NCBI GenBank assembly: GCA_052384575.1 | Contig: JBQSUQ010000012.1 | Direction: 5' to 3' (one strand) | Source of the DNA: JBQSUQ01 sp052384575 | Lineage (GTDB): Bacteria > Pseudomonadota > Gammaproteobacteria > Enterobacterales > Pasteurellaceae | DNA length: 64,000 bases | Part shown: positions 27,129 to 34,537 of the stretch, piece after piece | Layout of the letters: every line of letters begins with the position of its first letter | Numbering within the stretch: position 1 is the first letter of the stretch | Notes under the pieces: generated by a model | Databases searched by the model: none | Told to the model about the DNA's origin: nothing | What the model saw: the letters and a program-made list of their open reading frames with translations, nothing else | Made by a program: the position numbers and the translations under genes

Positions 27129-27707
27129 TTAGCTTCTCACTAATCCAGCAAAGCCCATAAAGGCAAGGGACATCAAACCTGCGGTAATTAATGCAATAGA
27201 TGCACCTCGAAATGGTGTAGGAACATCCGCAGCGGCTAAGCGCTCGCGTAAAGATGAGAATAACACCAATACCAAAGCAAAGCCTAAGGACGCACCAAAA
27301 CCATAAATAACAGATTGCACCAGATTATGAGCTTGATTGATATTTAATAATGCCACACCTAATACAGCACAGTTTGTGGTAATCAGTGGCAAAAATATAC
27401 CGAGTAAACGATAGAGAGTAGGGCTGGTTTTATTGATGACCATTTCCGTAAATTGCACCACAACTGCAATCACTAAAATAAACAGTAGCGTACGCAAAAA
27501 TTCAGCGTCAAGCGGCTTTAAAATATAGGTATCAATTAAATAGGAGCATAGGGAAGCAACGGTTAGCACAAACATAGTGGCTAATCCCATACCAATTGCG
27601 GTTTCTACTTTTTTAGATACGCCCATAAACGGACATAAGCCTAAAAATTTAACCAACACAAAGTTATTAATCAGTGCGGTTGAAATAATGAGTAAAATAT
27701 ATTCCAT
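27129..27707 (-). CDS. rsxA: Electron-transport complex subunit RsxA/RnfA
   Basis: This is an integral membrane subunit of 192 residues with six hydrophobic segments, paired with RsxE. The conserved stretch FVLKFLGLCPF appears here as NFVLVKFLGLCPFMGVSKK near residue 15, with the buried cysteine that helps hold an iron-sulfur cluster between RsxA and RsxE. The second copy is ITTNCAVLGVALL near 105. I use the ATG at 27707; the frame stays open for 20 more codons that do not resemble the family. It is the first gene of the rsx-nth unit. Confidence 0.95.
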   Translation of the reverse strand: MEYILLIISTALINNFVLVKFLGLCPFMGVSKKVETAIGMGLATMFVLTVASLCSYLIDTYILKPLDAEFLRTLLFILVIAVVVQFTEMVINKTSPTLYRLLGIFLPLITTNCAVLGVALLNINQAHNLVQSVIYGFGASLGFALVLVLFSSLRERLAAADVPTPFRGASIALITAGLMSLAFMGFAGLVRS

Positions 27708-27876
27708 AGTAATCAATACAGTGACGCAAAGTGCACCACAAACAAAGCTCCCCTCAACAAACCCCATATTATCCTTGTTTTAATCCCTAAGAACAATAAA
27801 AAAATCGAGGTAGCTGATGAAGTTAATAAGAAAAGTGCGGTGGAAATTGGGCGAGTTTTTATTTGAAGGGAGATGA

Positions 27877-28230
27877 TTAACTTTTATGAGTTGATCGTTT
27901 CCAATTTATCATTTTTTCGATTAATACAAGTAATTCAGCTCGTTCAAATTCATCTAATTGATTGAGTAAACGCTCAAGGCTACGTGCTTGATCCATAGAA
28001 CGATGACTCGTATCCGTAATTAAATCAGCAAGTTCGCATTGGAATATGTCGGATAACTCAATTAAACGAGAGATAGTAGGAACAGTTGTTCCTCGCTCCA
28101 TTCGAGAAACCGCATCATTGCCTATTCCCAATATTTCAGCGAGTTCAGCCTGCGTTAAGCCAATAGCTTGTCGATATTTTGTGATTGCTCTACCAATAGT
28201 ATTGATTAATTGCTGATTTTTATCTAACAC
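27877..28230 (-). CDS. XRE-family helix-turn-helix regulator
   Basis: This small DNA-binding protein has 117 residues. The Cro/CI-type helix-turn-helix covers about 10-65 (KYRQAIGLTQAELAEILGIG and then NDAVSRMERGTTVP), a typical phage-repressor-like pattern. The tail (about 80-117) is helical. It is divergent from the WYL regulator, with a perfect 21-base palindrome in the shared 217-base gap, a likely operator. It marks the left edge of the accessory island. The function beyond repression is unknown; it may control itself and the gene set to its right. Confidence 0.82.
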   Translation of the reverse strand: MLDKNQQLINTIGRAITKYRQAIGLTQAELAEILGIGNDAVSRMERGTTVPTISRLIELSDIFQCELADLITDTSHRSMDQARSLERLLNQLDEFERAELLVLIEKMINWKRSTHKS

Positions 28231-28300
28231 GCCATTGCTCCTTCGTTTAGGCGTAATTATAGATATTGACTTTTGCTAATAAAGGGCTGAATATACTTGC

Positions 28301-28321
28301 ATTATACTTTTAAAGTATAAT
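28301..28321. promoter_or_regulatory. Perfect 21-bp palindrome between the two regulators
   Basis: Arms ATTATACTTT (28301-28310) and AAAGTATAAT (28312-28321) are exact inverse copies around a single central T. Each outer arm supplies a TATAAT on the strand leading away from it, so the site could overlap -10 elements of both divergent promoters. It is a likely operator for the XRE or WYL protein. Confidence 0.75.
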
Positions 28322-28447
28322 ATTTGGTGATGAAGTCTATATTTAGAAAAAATAAAATAAAAATGTTTGCACGACACAACCTGACGATATTTATTTCTGA
28401 GTTCTTGCTAGAATGGAAAAACATTAACGGACAAGAGGTTTTTATTC

Positions 28448-29338
28448 ATGTCAAAAAATAAAATGCTAGCTGAACGCCTTGCCAAAATTCTAACCTTACT
28501 AAATAAAGGAAGTCGTATTGATATTTATCAACTTGCTGAACAATTTGATGTATCGGTACGAACGATTCAGCGGGATATCAATGAACGTTTTGGCTTCCTT
28601 GAATGGAAAGAAAAAGGAGCGCGTTATTATCAACTTAACCTGAAACAATTAGGTTTATTAAATGAAATTGATATTCAGCGCTTCGCTAATTTTTCCAGTG
28701 TATCAGAGTTGTTTCCTAAGTTAGATCGTGAATTTTTCCAAAATAAACTAACTGAAAGTGTGCAAGTGAAAGGTTTTGAATATGAAGATATTCATCATTT
28801 ACATAAAGAATTTGATCTCATTCAAAAAGCTATTTCTCAGCATCAATATATTGATTTTAACTATACAAAAAGCGGACAAAATGGAGGAAAATTTTACAAG
28901 ATCGCGCCTTATGCGTTACTAAATAAAAATGGCATTTGGTATTTGATCGGCTCTGATCACGATAAACAAAAAACTTTCTGTTTTACTCAAATGTCAATGC
29001 TCAGAATCTTGCCAGAAACCTTTGCACCAAACGAACAATTTTTAAAAGAAATCAAAGAAAATGACAGCATTTCTCACGGCAATCAAATTTCTGAAGTTAT
29101 TATTAAAGTCAGCAAATTTGCCGCCCCTTATTTTTTAAGACGCAATTTATTACCCAATCAAAAACTATTACATTCCCTTGATGATGGCGGATTATTACTT
29201 GCCAGCCACAATGTGAATGAAATGGATATTATCCCTTTAGTGCAATATTGGATACCTCATTTAGAGATTATTAACCCTGTGGAATTACAAGGGAAAATGA
29301 TTGAGAAGTTGCAGAATTATTTGGCGAATAAAAATTAA
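28448..29338 (+). CDS. WYL-domain transcriptional regulator
   Basis: This 296-residue protein has an N-terminal winged helix-turn-helix (about 8-55, with DIYQLAEQFDVSVRTIQRDI) and a WYL domain (about 120-200) containing the name-giving Trp-Tyr-Leu at 164-166 (NGIWYLIGSD). A C-terminal extension (about 210-296) resembles the WCX region. WYL proteins sense nucleotides or other ligands and often control defence genes, as with BrxR and CapW. It begins the plus-strand gene set; the next gene starts 11 bases after it. The ligand and targets are unknown. Confidence 0.85.
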   Translation: MSKNKMLAERLAKILTLLNKGSRIDIYQLAEQFDVSVRTIQRDINERFGFLEWKEKGARYYQLNLKQLGLLNEIDIQRFANFSSVSELFPKLDREFFQNKLTESVQVKGFEYEDIHHLHKEFDLIQKAISQHQYIDFNYTKSGQNGGKFYKIAPYALLNKNGIWYLIGSDHDKQKTFCFTQMSMLRILPETFAPNEQFLKEIKENDSISHGNQISEVIIKVSKFAAPYFLRRNLLPNQKLLHSLDDGGLLLASHNVNEMDIIPLVQYWIPHLEIINPVELQGKMIEKLQNYLANKN

Positions 29339-29349
29339 GGAAAAAAGAA

Positions 29350-30375
29350 ATGAAACTACATACCGTAAAATTTACCCAAGCAGATGAAGGTTTGATTATT
29401 CCAATGATTAAGCTAAGAGAAGGGGATTACATTACAAAAGATCAGATTCTTTATTACGTTGAATATAATGATGTCGAAGTTGCCATAAAAAGCCCTGTCA
29501 ATGGCACGATTAAAAAGGTATATGCCATTGGTGGCAGACAAGTTATTAGAAAAGATAATTTGATTGTTGATATTGAAATTGATGAAAACGTTAAGATTGA
29601 AGAACAAAAATTCGAAGGTGAAAATTATAAAGAGATTATTTTTACGCAATTTGACTCTGCAGTAATTAAAGAAATGAAGATTAAGCTCGGCGATATTCTT
29701 GATGATTATAAAGAATATTTGCTCTGCGCCCAAAATGAAGAATATGAATTTAAAATGGTCAACCCTTCATTAGCAGGAAAAGTAGTTGAAATTTGCGTTA
29801 AGGAAGGGCAAACCATTAGAAAAGGCGATGTTATTGCCAAAGTCGCCCCATTATCTGAGAACGATGTAGCCTTATTAGAATTAAATCAAGAATTTGACAA
29901 GTTAAAACAACTTGTAGGCGAATTAGAAGCCGCTCCAAAAGAAATGCACAAAGCCTATTATGCTTTAATGAATAATGGTGCTGAACCGCCTAGTTTCGGT
30001 GAAGATGAGAAATTATCGAATAAAGAATTTGCTCGTAAATATGGCGATAAAACCTATCAAACTGAAGATATGACCCCAGCCTTGATGAGAGAACTGATTC
30101 TGCATAAGTGTAACTTTTCCATAAAAACCGATGATATTGCAAGCGTTGTTGATGAGGTTGAGGAAATGATCGAAAAATGTGGTTATAAATGCCGTGTTTA
30201 TATGGAAAACCGAGCTTCTGCAATGGCAGCCGCCGCTGTACCAGGTGTGGGAATGATTGCTAGTATCGCTGCTGGAGTTGCTATTGCTGCACACAATTTA
30301 GCGACTTTTGATCCTGATTTTGAAATTGGAAAAAATTTCTGGGATGGAAAAGTGAATGTGGTTTATAAGAAGTAA
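29350..30375 (+). CDS. Protein with two degenerate biotinyl/lipoyl-like folds and a hydrophobic tail
   Basis: I do not recognise a named family. Residues 6-78 and 94-168 each look like a biotinyl/lipoyl hairpin (AIKSPVNGTIKKV in the first, NPSLAGKVVEICVKEGQTIR in the second), but the position of the modifiable lysine appears to hold Asp or Glu, so cofactor attachment is unlikely. A helical stretch (about 171-200) and a mixed region follow. A strongly Ala/Gly-rich segment (about 291-320) could cross or insert into a membrane. The protein ends in DPDFEIGKNFWDGKV and a lysine pair. It is coupled behind the WYL gene. It might be an adaptor or membrane-linked scaffold; this is inference. Confidence 0.7.
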   Translation: MKLHTVKFTQADEGLIIPMIKLREGDYITKDQILYYVEYNDVEVAIKSPVNGTIKKVYAIGGRQVIRKDNLIVDIEIDENVKIEEQKFEGENYKEIIFTQFDSAVIKEMKIKLGDILDDYKEYLLCAQNEEYEFKMVNPSLAGKVVEICVKEGQTIRKGDVIAKVAPLSENDVALLELNQEFDKLKQLVGELEAAPKEMHKAYYALMNNGAEPPSFGEDEKLSNKEFARKYGDKTYQTEDMTPALMRELILHKCNFSIKTDDIASVVDEVEEMIEKCGYKCRVYMENRASAMAAAAVPGVGMIASIAAGVAIAAHNLATFDPDFEIGKNFWDGKVNVVYKK

Positions 30376-30484
30376 TTTCATTACTTTCCTGATATCTAAA
30401 ATAGATATTGTTAATAATAGAATCAATGTTAAATACAAGAAAAAGATTTAATTTTATTTATCAACCTACAATTGGAGAACTACT

Positions 30485-30871
30485 ATGTTTGTACAAAACT
30501 TAAATACACAGCAACAGTCTGTATTATTATCTTTAGCACAAGAAATTATTGCTGCAGATTCAAATTTAACTGATGCTGAAACAGCAATGCTTGAAATTTT
30601 AAAATCTCAAGCAAATCCTGATGCTAAAGCAAGTTCTGTTGATTTAGCTAACTTATCAACTATTTTTACAACCAATAAAGAAAAACATTCTTTATTACTT
30701 GAATTATTAGGTATTGCTCACGCTGATAATGAATATCATCTTGATGAGAAAGACTTAATTAGTTCATATGCTAAACATTTGAATGTTTCCCCTGAAACTT
30801 TAAATGAATTAGAATTTTGGGTAGAGAAGCAAATTGCTCTATCTGTTGAAATTGAAATGTTATTATCTTAA
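30485..30871 (+). CDS. TerB-like protein
   Basis: This 128-residue all-helical protein carries the two acidic repeats that mark the TerB fold, IIAADSNLTDAE (about 17-28) and IAHADNEYHLDEKDL (about 78-92), the second with the typical A-D-x-x-x-x-x-E spacing. TerB domains bind metal through these acidic residues and occur in tellurite-resistance, stress and phage-defence gene sets. GGAG lies before the start. It follows a 109-base gap with a possible promoter, and the next gene begins 13 bases after it. The function here is unknown. Confidence 0.75.
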   Translation: MFVQNLNTQQQSVLLSLAQEIIAADSNLTDAETAMLEILKSQANPDAKASSVDLANLSTIFTTNKEKHSLLLELLGIAHADNEYHLDEKDLISSYAKHLNVSPETLNELEFWVEKQIALSVEIEMLLS

Positions 30872-30884
30872 TTAGGAGTTTACT

Positions 30885-31970
30885 ATGCCTTTACCATTTA
30901 TTTTAGCTGGGGCAGCTGTCGCTGCCGCAGGTTTTGGAGCTAAGAAAGGATATGATGGCTATCAAATTAAATCTGCAGCTGAAGCCATTTCCAAAAGAGC
31001 TACTGATAAATACGAGATTCATAAAAATTTATTTGAAGAACAAAGTGAATTAACCACAAAATCTTTAGATAAATTAGGCGAATTACAGTTACAGATTGGC
31101 GTTGATTTTAAGAGTTTCCAAGAAATTGCTGAAGAATTATTAAATCAGGTAGAAAAATCTCAAAATAAAGATTTAGAAATTAATTTACCTCAACATCAAT
31201 TAGATAAAATTGCAGATCTTTCTCTTTCTGCTACAGAGTATCTTGGACAACTAGCTACTGGAGCTGTGGCGGGAACGGCTGCTGCTTATGCTGTCTATGG
31301 TGGAGTAATGGCTTTCGCTGCTGCTTCTACAGGAACACCTATCACAGCTCTTGCTGGTGTGGCTGCCCATAATGCCGCTATGGCTGCTATTGGTGGCGGC
31401 TCTATTGCGGCTGGAGGATTCGGAATGGCTGGTGGAGCAATGGTGCTAGGCGCTGCTGTTGCAGCTCCAATTATTGCCGTGGCTGGTTGGGCATATAATA
31501 GCCATGCTGAAAAAGCAAAAGCAAATGCAGAAAAATACGCTTCAGAGGTTAAAGATGCTATATATAAGATGTGTTTATCTACAAAACATCTTTGTGAAAC
31601 AGAAAGTTATGTCAGTAGCTTACATAAAGAATTGGAGCGTATTTACACTGTATTTAAACAATACTTTGAAGAGTTAAAATCCATCAATACGTTATTAAAA
31701 TCTGGTAGCATAAATTTAGATGTTGTAAGTGATTCTTTATTATTGTCAATTGATAATGGATATCAAGTTGCTGCTATTTTAACTGATATTATTACTACTC
31801 CTTTATTCAAAGTGAAAACCGACTTCTCAGGAAATGCTATTATAAATAAAGATGGCATTCCTGAAATGGAATTAGATAAGGATAATATGAAAATTATTAA
31901 CGAAGATGAACTAAAAGCAGTTCTTCATAAGGGATCTTATGAGGAGCTAAAAAAGTTAGCTAGAAGTTAA
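30885..31970 (+). CDS. Gly/Ala-rich glycine-zipper membrane protein
   Basis: This 361-residue protein has three parts: an N-terminal hydrophobic start (about 4-18), a helical, coiled-coil-like region (about 25-115), and a long Gly/Ala-rich hydrophobic block (about 121-203, including AVAGTAAAYAVYGG and IGGGSIAAGGFGMAGGAM), followed by more helices to the end. The block has repeated small-residue spacing typical of glycine zippers, which pack membrane helices and can form pores. I recall similar cassettes in many unannotated bacterial proteins but cannot name this one. It is coupled to the TerB gene upstream. Confidence 0.72.
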   Translation: MPLPFILAGAAVAAAGFGAKKGYDGYQIKSAAEAISKRATDKYEIHKNLFEEQSELTTKSLDKLGELQLQIGVDFKSFQEIAEELLNQVEKSQNKDLEINLPQHQLDKIADLSLSATEYLGQLATGAVAGTAAAYAVYGGVMAFAAASTGTPITALAGVAAHNAAMAAIGGGSIAAGGFGMAGGAMVLGAAVAAPIIAVAGWAYNSHAEKAKANAEKYASEVKDAIYKMCLSTKHLCETESYVSSLHKELERIYTVFKQYFEELKSINTLLKSGSINLDVVSDSLLLSIDNGYQVAAILTDIITTPLFKVKTDFSGNAIINKDGIPEMELDKDNMKIINEDELKAVLHKGSYEELKKLARS

Positions 31971-31977
31971 TAATTTA

Positions 31978-32003
31978 TTAGCGAGATAGAAATATCTCGC
32001 TAA
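31978..32003 (+). promoter_or_regulatory. Perfect intercistronic hairpin before the HNH gene
   Basis: An 11-bp perfect stem (31978-31988 with 31993-32003) has a GAAA tetraloop. No T-run follows, so it is more likely an RNA-stability or translation-control element than a terminator. It sits 30-55 bases before the start of the nuclease gene. Confidence 0.75.
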
Positions 32004-32032
32004 ATTACACTTAATATACTAAGGAATAATTT

Positions 32033-33817
32033 ATGAATAACAATGCAGTTTTAAAAGAATTTAATTGGCAAGGTGAGTTAGAAAAAACGATGGTTAATTC
32101 CCTTGTAACTACGTTTGGATTGGATTTTTTATTTGCTGAAGATAAAACTGGAGGGGATGTTGATACTATTCATAATGCAAGAGAATATCAAAAACAAATT
32201 AAACATGATGGCTATTCTGACATTAATTTATCTGAAGATCTTTCCGAAAAAATCGACTTAAATGGAAGAAATGTCGATCCATATAAAAAAATCCAATATG
32301 ATGAGCAAGGTAATATCAAAGTTGATTCTAAAGGAAAAGCAATAAAAAAAGACGATTATCATCAAAAAAGTAAGCAATATACAAATAGAAAAGAGCAAGA
32401 TCGTCAAAAAGAAGATCAAGGAACAATGGTTGATGGTTATACAGGAAAACAAATATCATCTAATGATGTAAAAAAATCAAGAAATGGTGAAGAATATAAT
32501 TATGTTACAGAATTAGATCACGTTGTAGCAGCTAGCGAAATTCACGATGATTTAGGAAGAATATTAGCAGACATCGATGGTGTCAGTTTGGCTAATTGTG
32601 ATGATAATCTTGTTTCTACTCATTGGGTAATCAACAATGCTAAAAGCGATCATTCTCTTGAAGACTTCTTCAAAGAAGGAGGTGTTAGAGATAAGAAAGT
32701 AGAAAATTTCAAAAATGAGTTAACTAAAAAAGAGAATGAATTACTATGCTCAGATTTATCTCAACCAGATAAAGAAAAAATAAAAAAAGAGATTCAAGAT
32801 TTAAAAAAGAAAAAAGAAATACTAGAAAATCTTGATGAAGAAAAGATGAAAAAAATAGAGAAAGATGCTAGAGATAAATATAACCAAAAAATCAACTGGT
32901 CTTACTATACAAGTTCAAAATTTTTTACTGCTACTGCAAAAGATATGCACAAAAAAGGGTTGGCAATGGGGGCTCGTCAAGCTATTGGTATGGTATTAGC
33001 TGAAGTATGGTTTGAATTACGGAAGCAAATACCTGCAATCTATAAAAAGCATAAAAATAATTTTGACTTCGAGATTTTTTTGCAAGATATTGCAGTTTCT
33101 TTTCAGCGTATTTGGGAAAAGATAAAAAAACGGTTTAATGATCTTTTAGTAACATTTAAAGATAGTTACATTGGGGGAGCATTATCGAGTTTAAATACTA
33201 CGTTACTAAATACGTTTTTAACGACCCAAAAAATGATTGGAAAGATGATTCGAGAGCTATGGAATAGTCTTATCGGAGTCATTAAATTAATTGCTTTTAA
33301 TCCGAATAGATTAGCTATGGGAGATTTGCTAAGAGAGGCATTTAAATTATTAGGGTTAGGTATTTCTGCATTAGTTGGAACTCTATTGCACAGCCATTTA
33401 GCTGCTATATTAACAATCCCTTTTGGAGAAGCCATATCTTCCTTCATAAGTGCTTTAGTAACAGGAATTATAAACTTAGGTTTTGTTTACTTCCTTGAAC
33501 ATAGTGAGATCACACAAAAAATCTGGAATTTTCTTAATCAATTTAAGCCAAAAGATACCATAGAATATGGTATTGAGAAAATGAAGCAGATCAATGCTGA
33601 ATTAGATCGCTATCTGACTGAATTAACAAAAATTGAGTTTAATCTAAATACTCAAGAATTAAAAGCATTCTCTGATTCTCTCACTCTTAGCAGTAACGAA
33701 TTCGAACGTAATTTTATTCTAAACCAAGAAATTCAACGCAGAAACATTGAATTACCGTATCAATCAGGAAATCCTAACGATATACGTCGTTTTTTGAAAA
33801 GTAAATGCAAAAACTAA
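32033..33817 (+). CDS. HNH nuclease with lysine-rich coiled coil and hydrophobic C-terminus
   Basis: This is a large 594-residue protein. The HNH signature is visible: TELDHVVAASEIHDDLG with Asp162-His163, then DDNLVSTHWVI with Asn192, then NNAKSDHS with Asn201/Asn202 and Lys204. This matches the D-H ... N ... N-x-x-K pattern of HNH endonucleases. Residues 215-285 are a lysine- and glutamate-rich coiled coil. The remainder holds amphipathic helices and two strongly hydrophobic stretches (about 437-455 and 468-488), so the nuclease is probably tethered to membrane or to the glycine-zipper partner. DNA as substrate is the family expectation. The base composition is very AT-rich. Confidence 0.75.
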   Translation: MNNNAVLKEFNWQGELEKTMVNSLVTTFGLDFLFAEDKTGGDVDTIHNAREYQKQIKHDGYSDINLSEDLSEKIDLNGRNVDPYKKIQYDEQGNIKVDSKGKAIKKDDYHQKSKQYTNRKEQDRQKEDQGTMVDGYTGKQISSNDVKKSRNGEEYNYVTELDHVVAASEIHDDLGRILADIDGVSLANCDDNLVSTHWVINNAKSDHSLEDFFKEGGVRDKKVENFKNELTKKENELLCSDLSQPDKEKIKKEIQDLKKKKEILENLDEEKMKKIEKDARDKYNQKINWSYYTSSKFFTATAKDMHKKGLAMGARQAIGMVLAEVWFELRKQIPAIYKKHKNNFDFEIFLQDIAVSFQRIWEKIKKRFNDLLVTFKDSYIGGALSSLNTTLLNTFLTTQKMIGKMIRELWNSLIGVIKLIAFNPNRLAMGDLLREAFKLLGLGISALVGTLLHSHLAAILTIPFGEAISSFISALVTGIINLGFVYFLEHSEITQKIWNFLNQFKPKDTIEYGIEKMKQINAELDRYLTELTKIEFNLNTQELKAFSDSLTLSSNEFERNFILNQEIQRRNIELPYQSGNPNDIRRFLKSKCKN

Positions 33818-34062
33818 CCCAATTTCCTTGCACTGCTTGTGGTAAATGCTGTCGCCGAGTCAATCTGAGTGAACAAACCATTTTTTTAGATCGTGGCGAT
33901 GGTGTTTGCCAATATTTCGATGAAAATACTAATCTGTGTACAATATATGAAACAAGACCACTTGTCTGCAGAGTTGAAGACTATTATAAAAATTTCTTAT
34001 CTGATGTTTATACTTGGGAAGAGTTTGTCAAAATCAACATCTCTATTTGTGAAAAGCTATAA
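33805..34062 (+). CDS. YkgJ-type CxxCxxCC metal-cluster protein
   Basis: This small 85-residue protein has the cysteine pattern CTACGKCC (Cys9, 12, 15, 16) followed by single cysteines in GDGVCQYF and the motif CTIYETRPLVC. That is the signature of the zinc- or iron-chelating YkgJ/UPF0153 family. It overlaps the nuclease gene by 13 bases, so the two are translationally coupled. It closes the operon before a terminator. Its role is unknown; a metal-cluster maturation or redox role is possible. Confidence 0.8.
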   Translation: MQKLTQFPCTACGKCCRRVNLSEQTIFLDRGDGVCQYFDENTNLCTIYETRPLVCRVEDYYKNFLSDVYTWEEFVKINISICEKL

Positions 34063-34156
34063 ACTTAGTTGTAGATATTAATATAATTTGATAATTCTTG
34101 TTTAAATAAGAATATTGTATGAATTAAAAATGTTACTGTGAAATGATTAGGTAAAT

Positions 34157-34180
34157 AAAGTGGGCTTGTCCCACTTTTTT
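34157..34180 (+). terminator. Rho-independent terminator closing the island operon
   Basis: A 7-bp core stem (34158-34164 with 34170-34176) has a five-base loop and six T after it. It separates the nuclease operon from the toxin-antitoxin unit. Confidence 0.82.
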
Positions 34181-34181
34181 A

Positions 34182-34232
34182 TTGACTAAATTTTCTACTG
34201 ATATAAAATTCAATGTATCTATTAATGTATCT
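34182..34232 (+). promoter_or_regulatory. Promoter and direct-repeat operator of the toxin-antitoxin unit
   Basis: TTGACT (34182-34187), a 16-base spacer and TAAAAT (34204-34209) form a good sigma-70 promoter. Two exact copies of AATGTATCT, 12 bases apart (34212-34220 and 34224-34232), overlap the predicted transcription start. That position suits autorepression by the AbrB-type antitoxin. Confidence 0.65.
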
Positions 34233-34243
34233 ACGGAGTTGAT

Positions 34244-34537
34244 ATGTCAGCATCACTTACTATCAGCAAATGGGGAAATAGCACCGCCATTCGTTTGCCT
34301 AAAACGCTTCTTGCTAAATTTAATCTATCTGAAGGAGATTCACTGCGTTTGGTTACATCTTCGGATCTTTCTCGTTTGGTTTTTGAGCCTGTATATAAAG
34401 CACAAGTCGTTGAAGAAAAAACGCTTTCTGAAAAAGATTGGGAACTCATTTGTGAGTTGCTCGATAACCCACCTGCACCGAATGAACGTTTGAAAAAAGC
34501 CGCTCTTGCATTAAAGGAAAGCTATAATGAATTTTAA
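34244..34537 (+). CDS. AbrB/MazE-type antitoxin with DUF1778-like tail
   Basis: This 97-residue antitoxin begins with a swapped-hairpin AbrB/MazE DNA-binding domain (residues 3-50: ISKWGNSTAIRLPKTLLAKF). It ends in ELLDNPPAPNERLKKAALAL, which is typical of the toxin-neutralising tail of TacA/AtaR (DUF1778) antitoxins of GNAT toxins. GNAT-toxin antitoxins usually have a ribbon-helix-helix DNA-binding part, so this one looks domain-swapped. It overlaps the toxin gene by 11 bases. GGAG lies before the start. Confidence 0.85.
   Translation: MSASLTISKWGNSTAIRLPKTLLAKFNLSEGDSLRLVTSSDLSRLVFEPVYKAQVVEEKTLSEKDWELICELLDNPPAPNERLKKAALALKESYNEF

Noticed and set aside
30408..30435. A promoter before the TerB-like gene
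   Set aside because: TTGTTA and TAAATA are 16 bases apart but both elements are weak in AT-rich DNA, so it was not listed.
34182..34493. A 103-codon frame over the antitoxin
   Set aside because: It is out of frame with the AbrB-type gene, which has a ribosome site and clear family match; the frame reads through the promoter.
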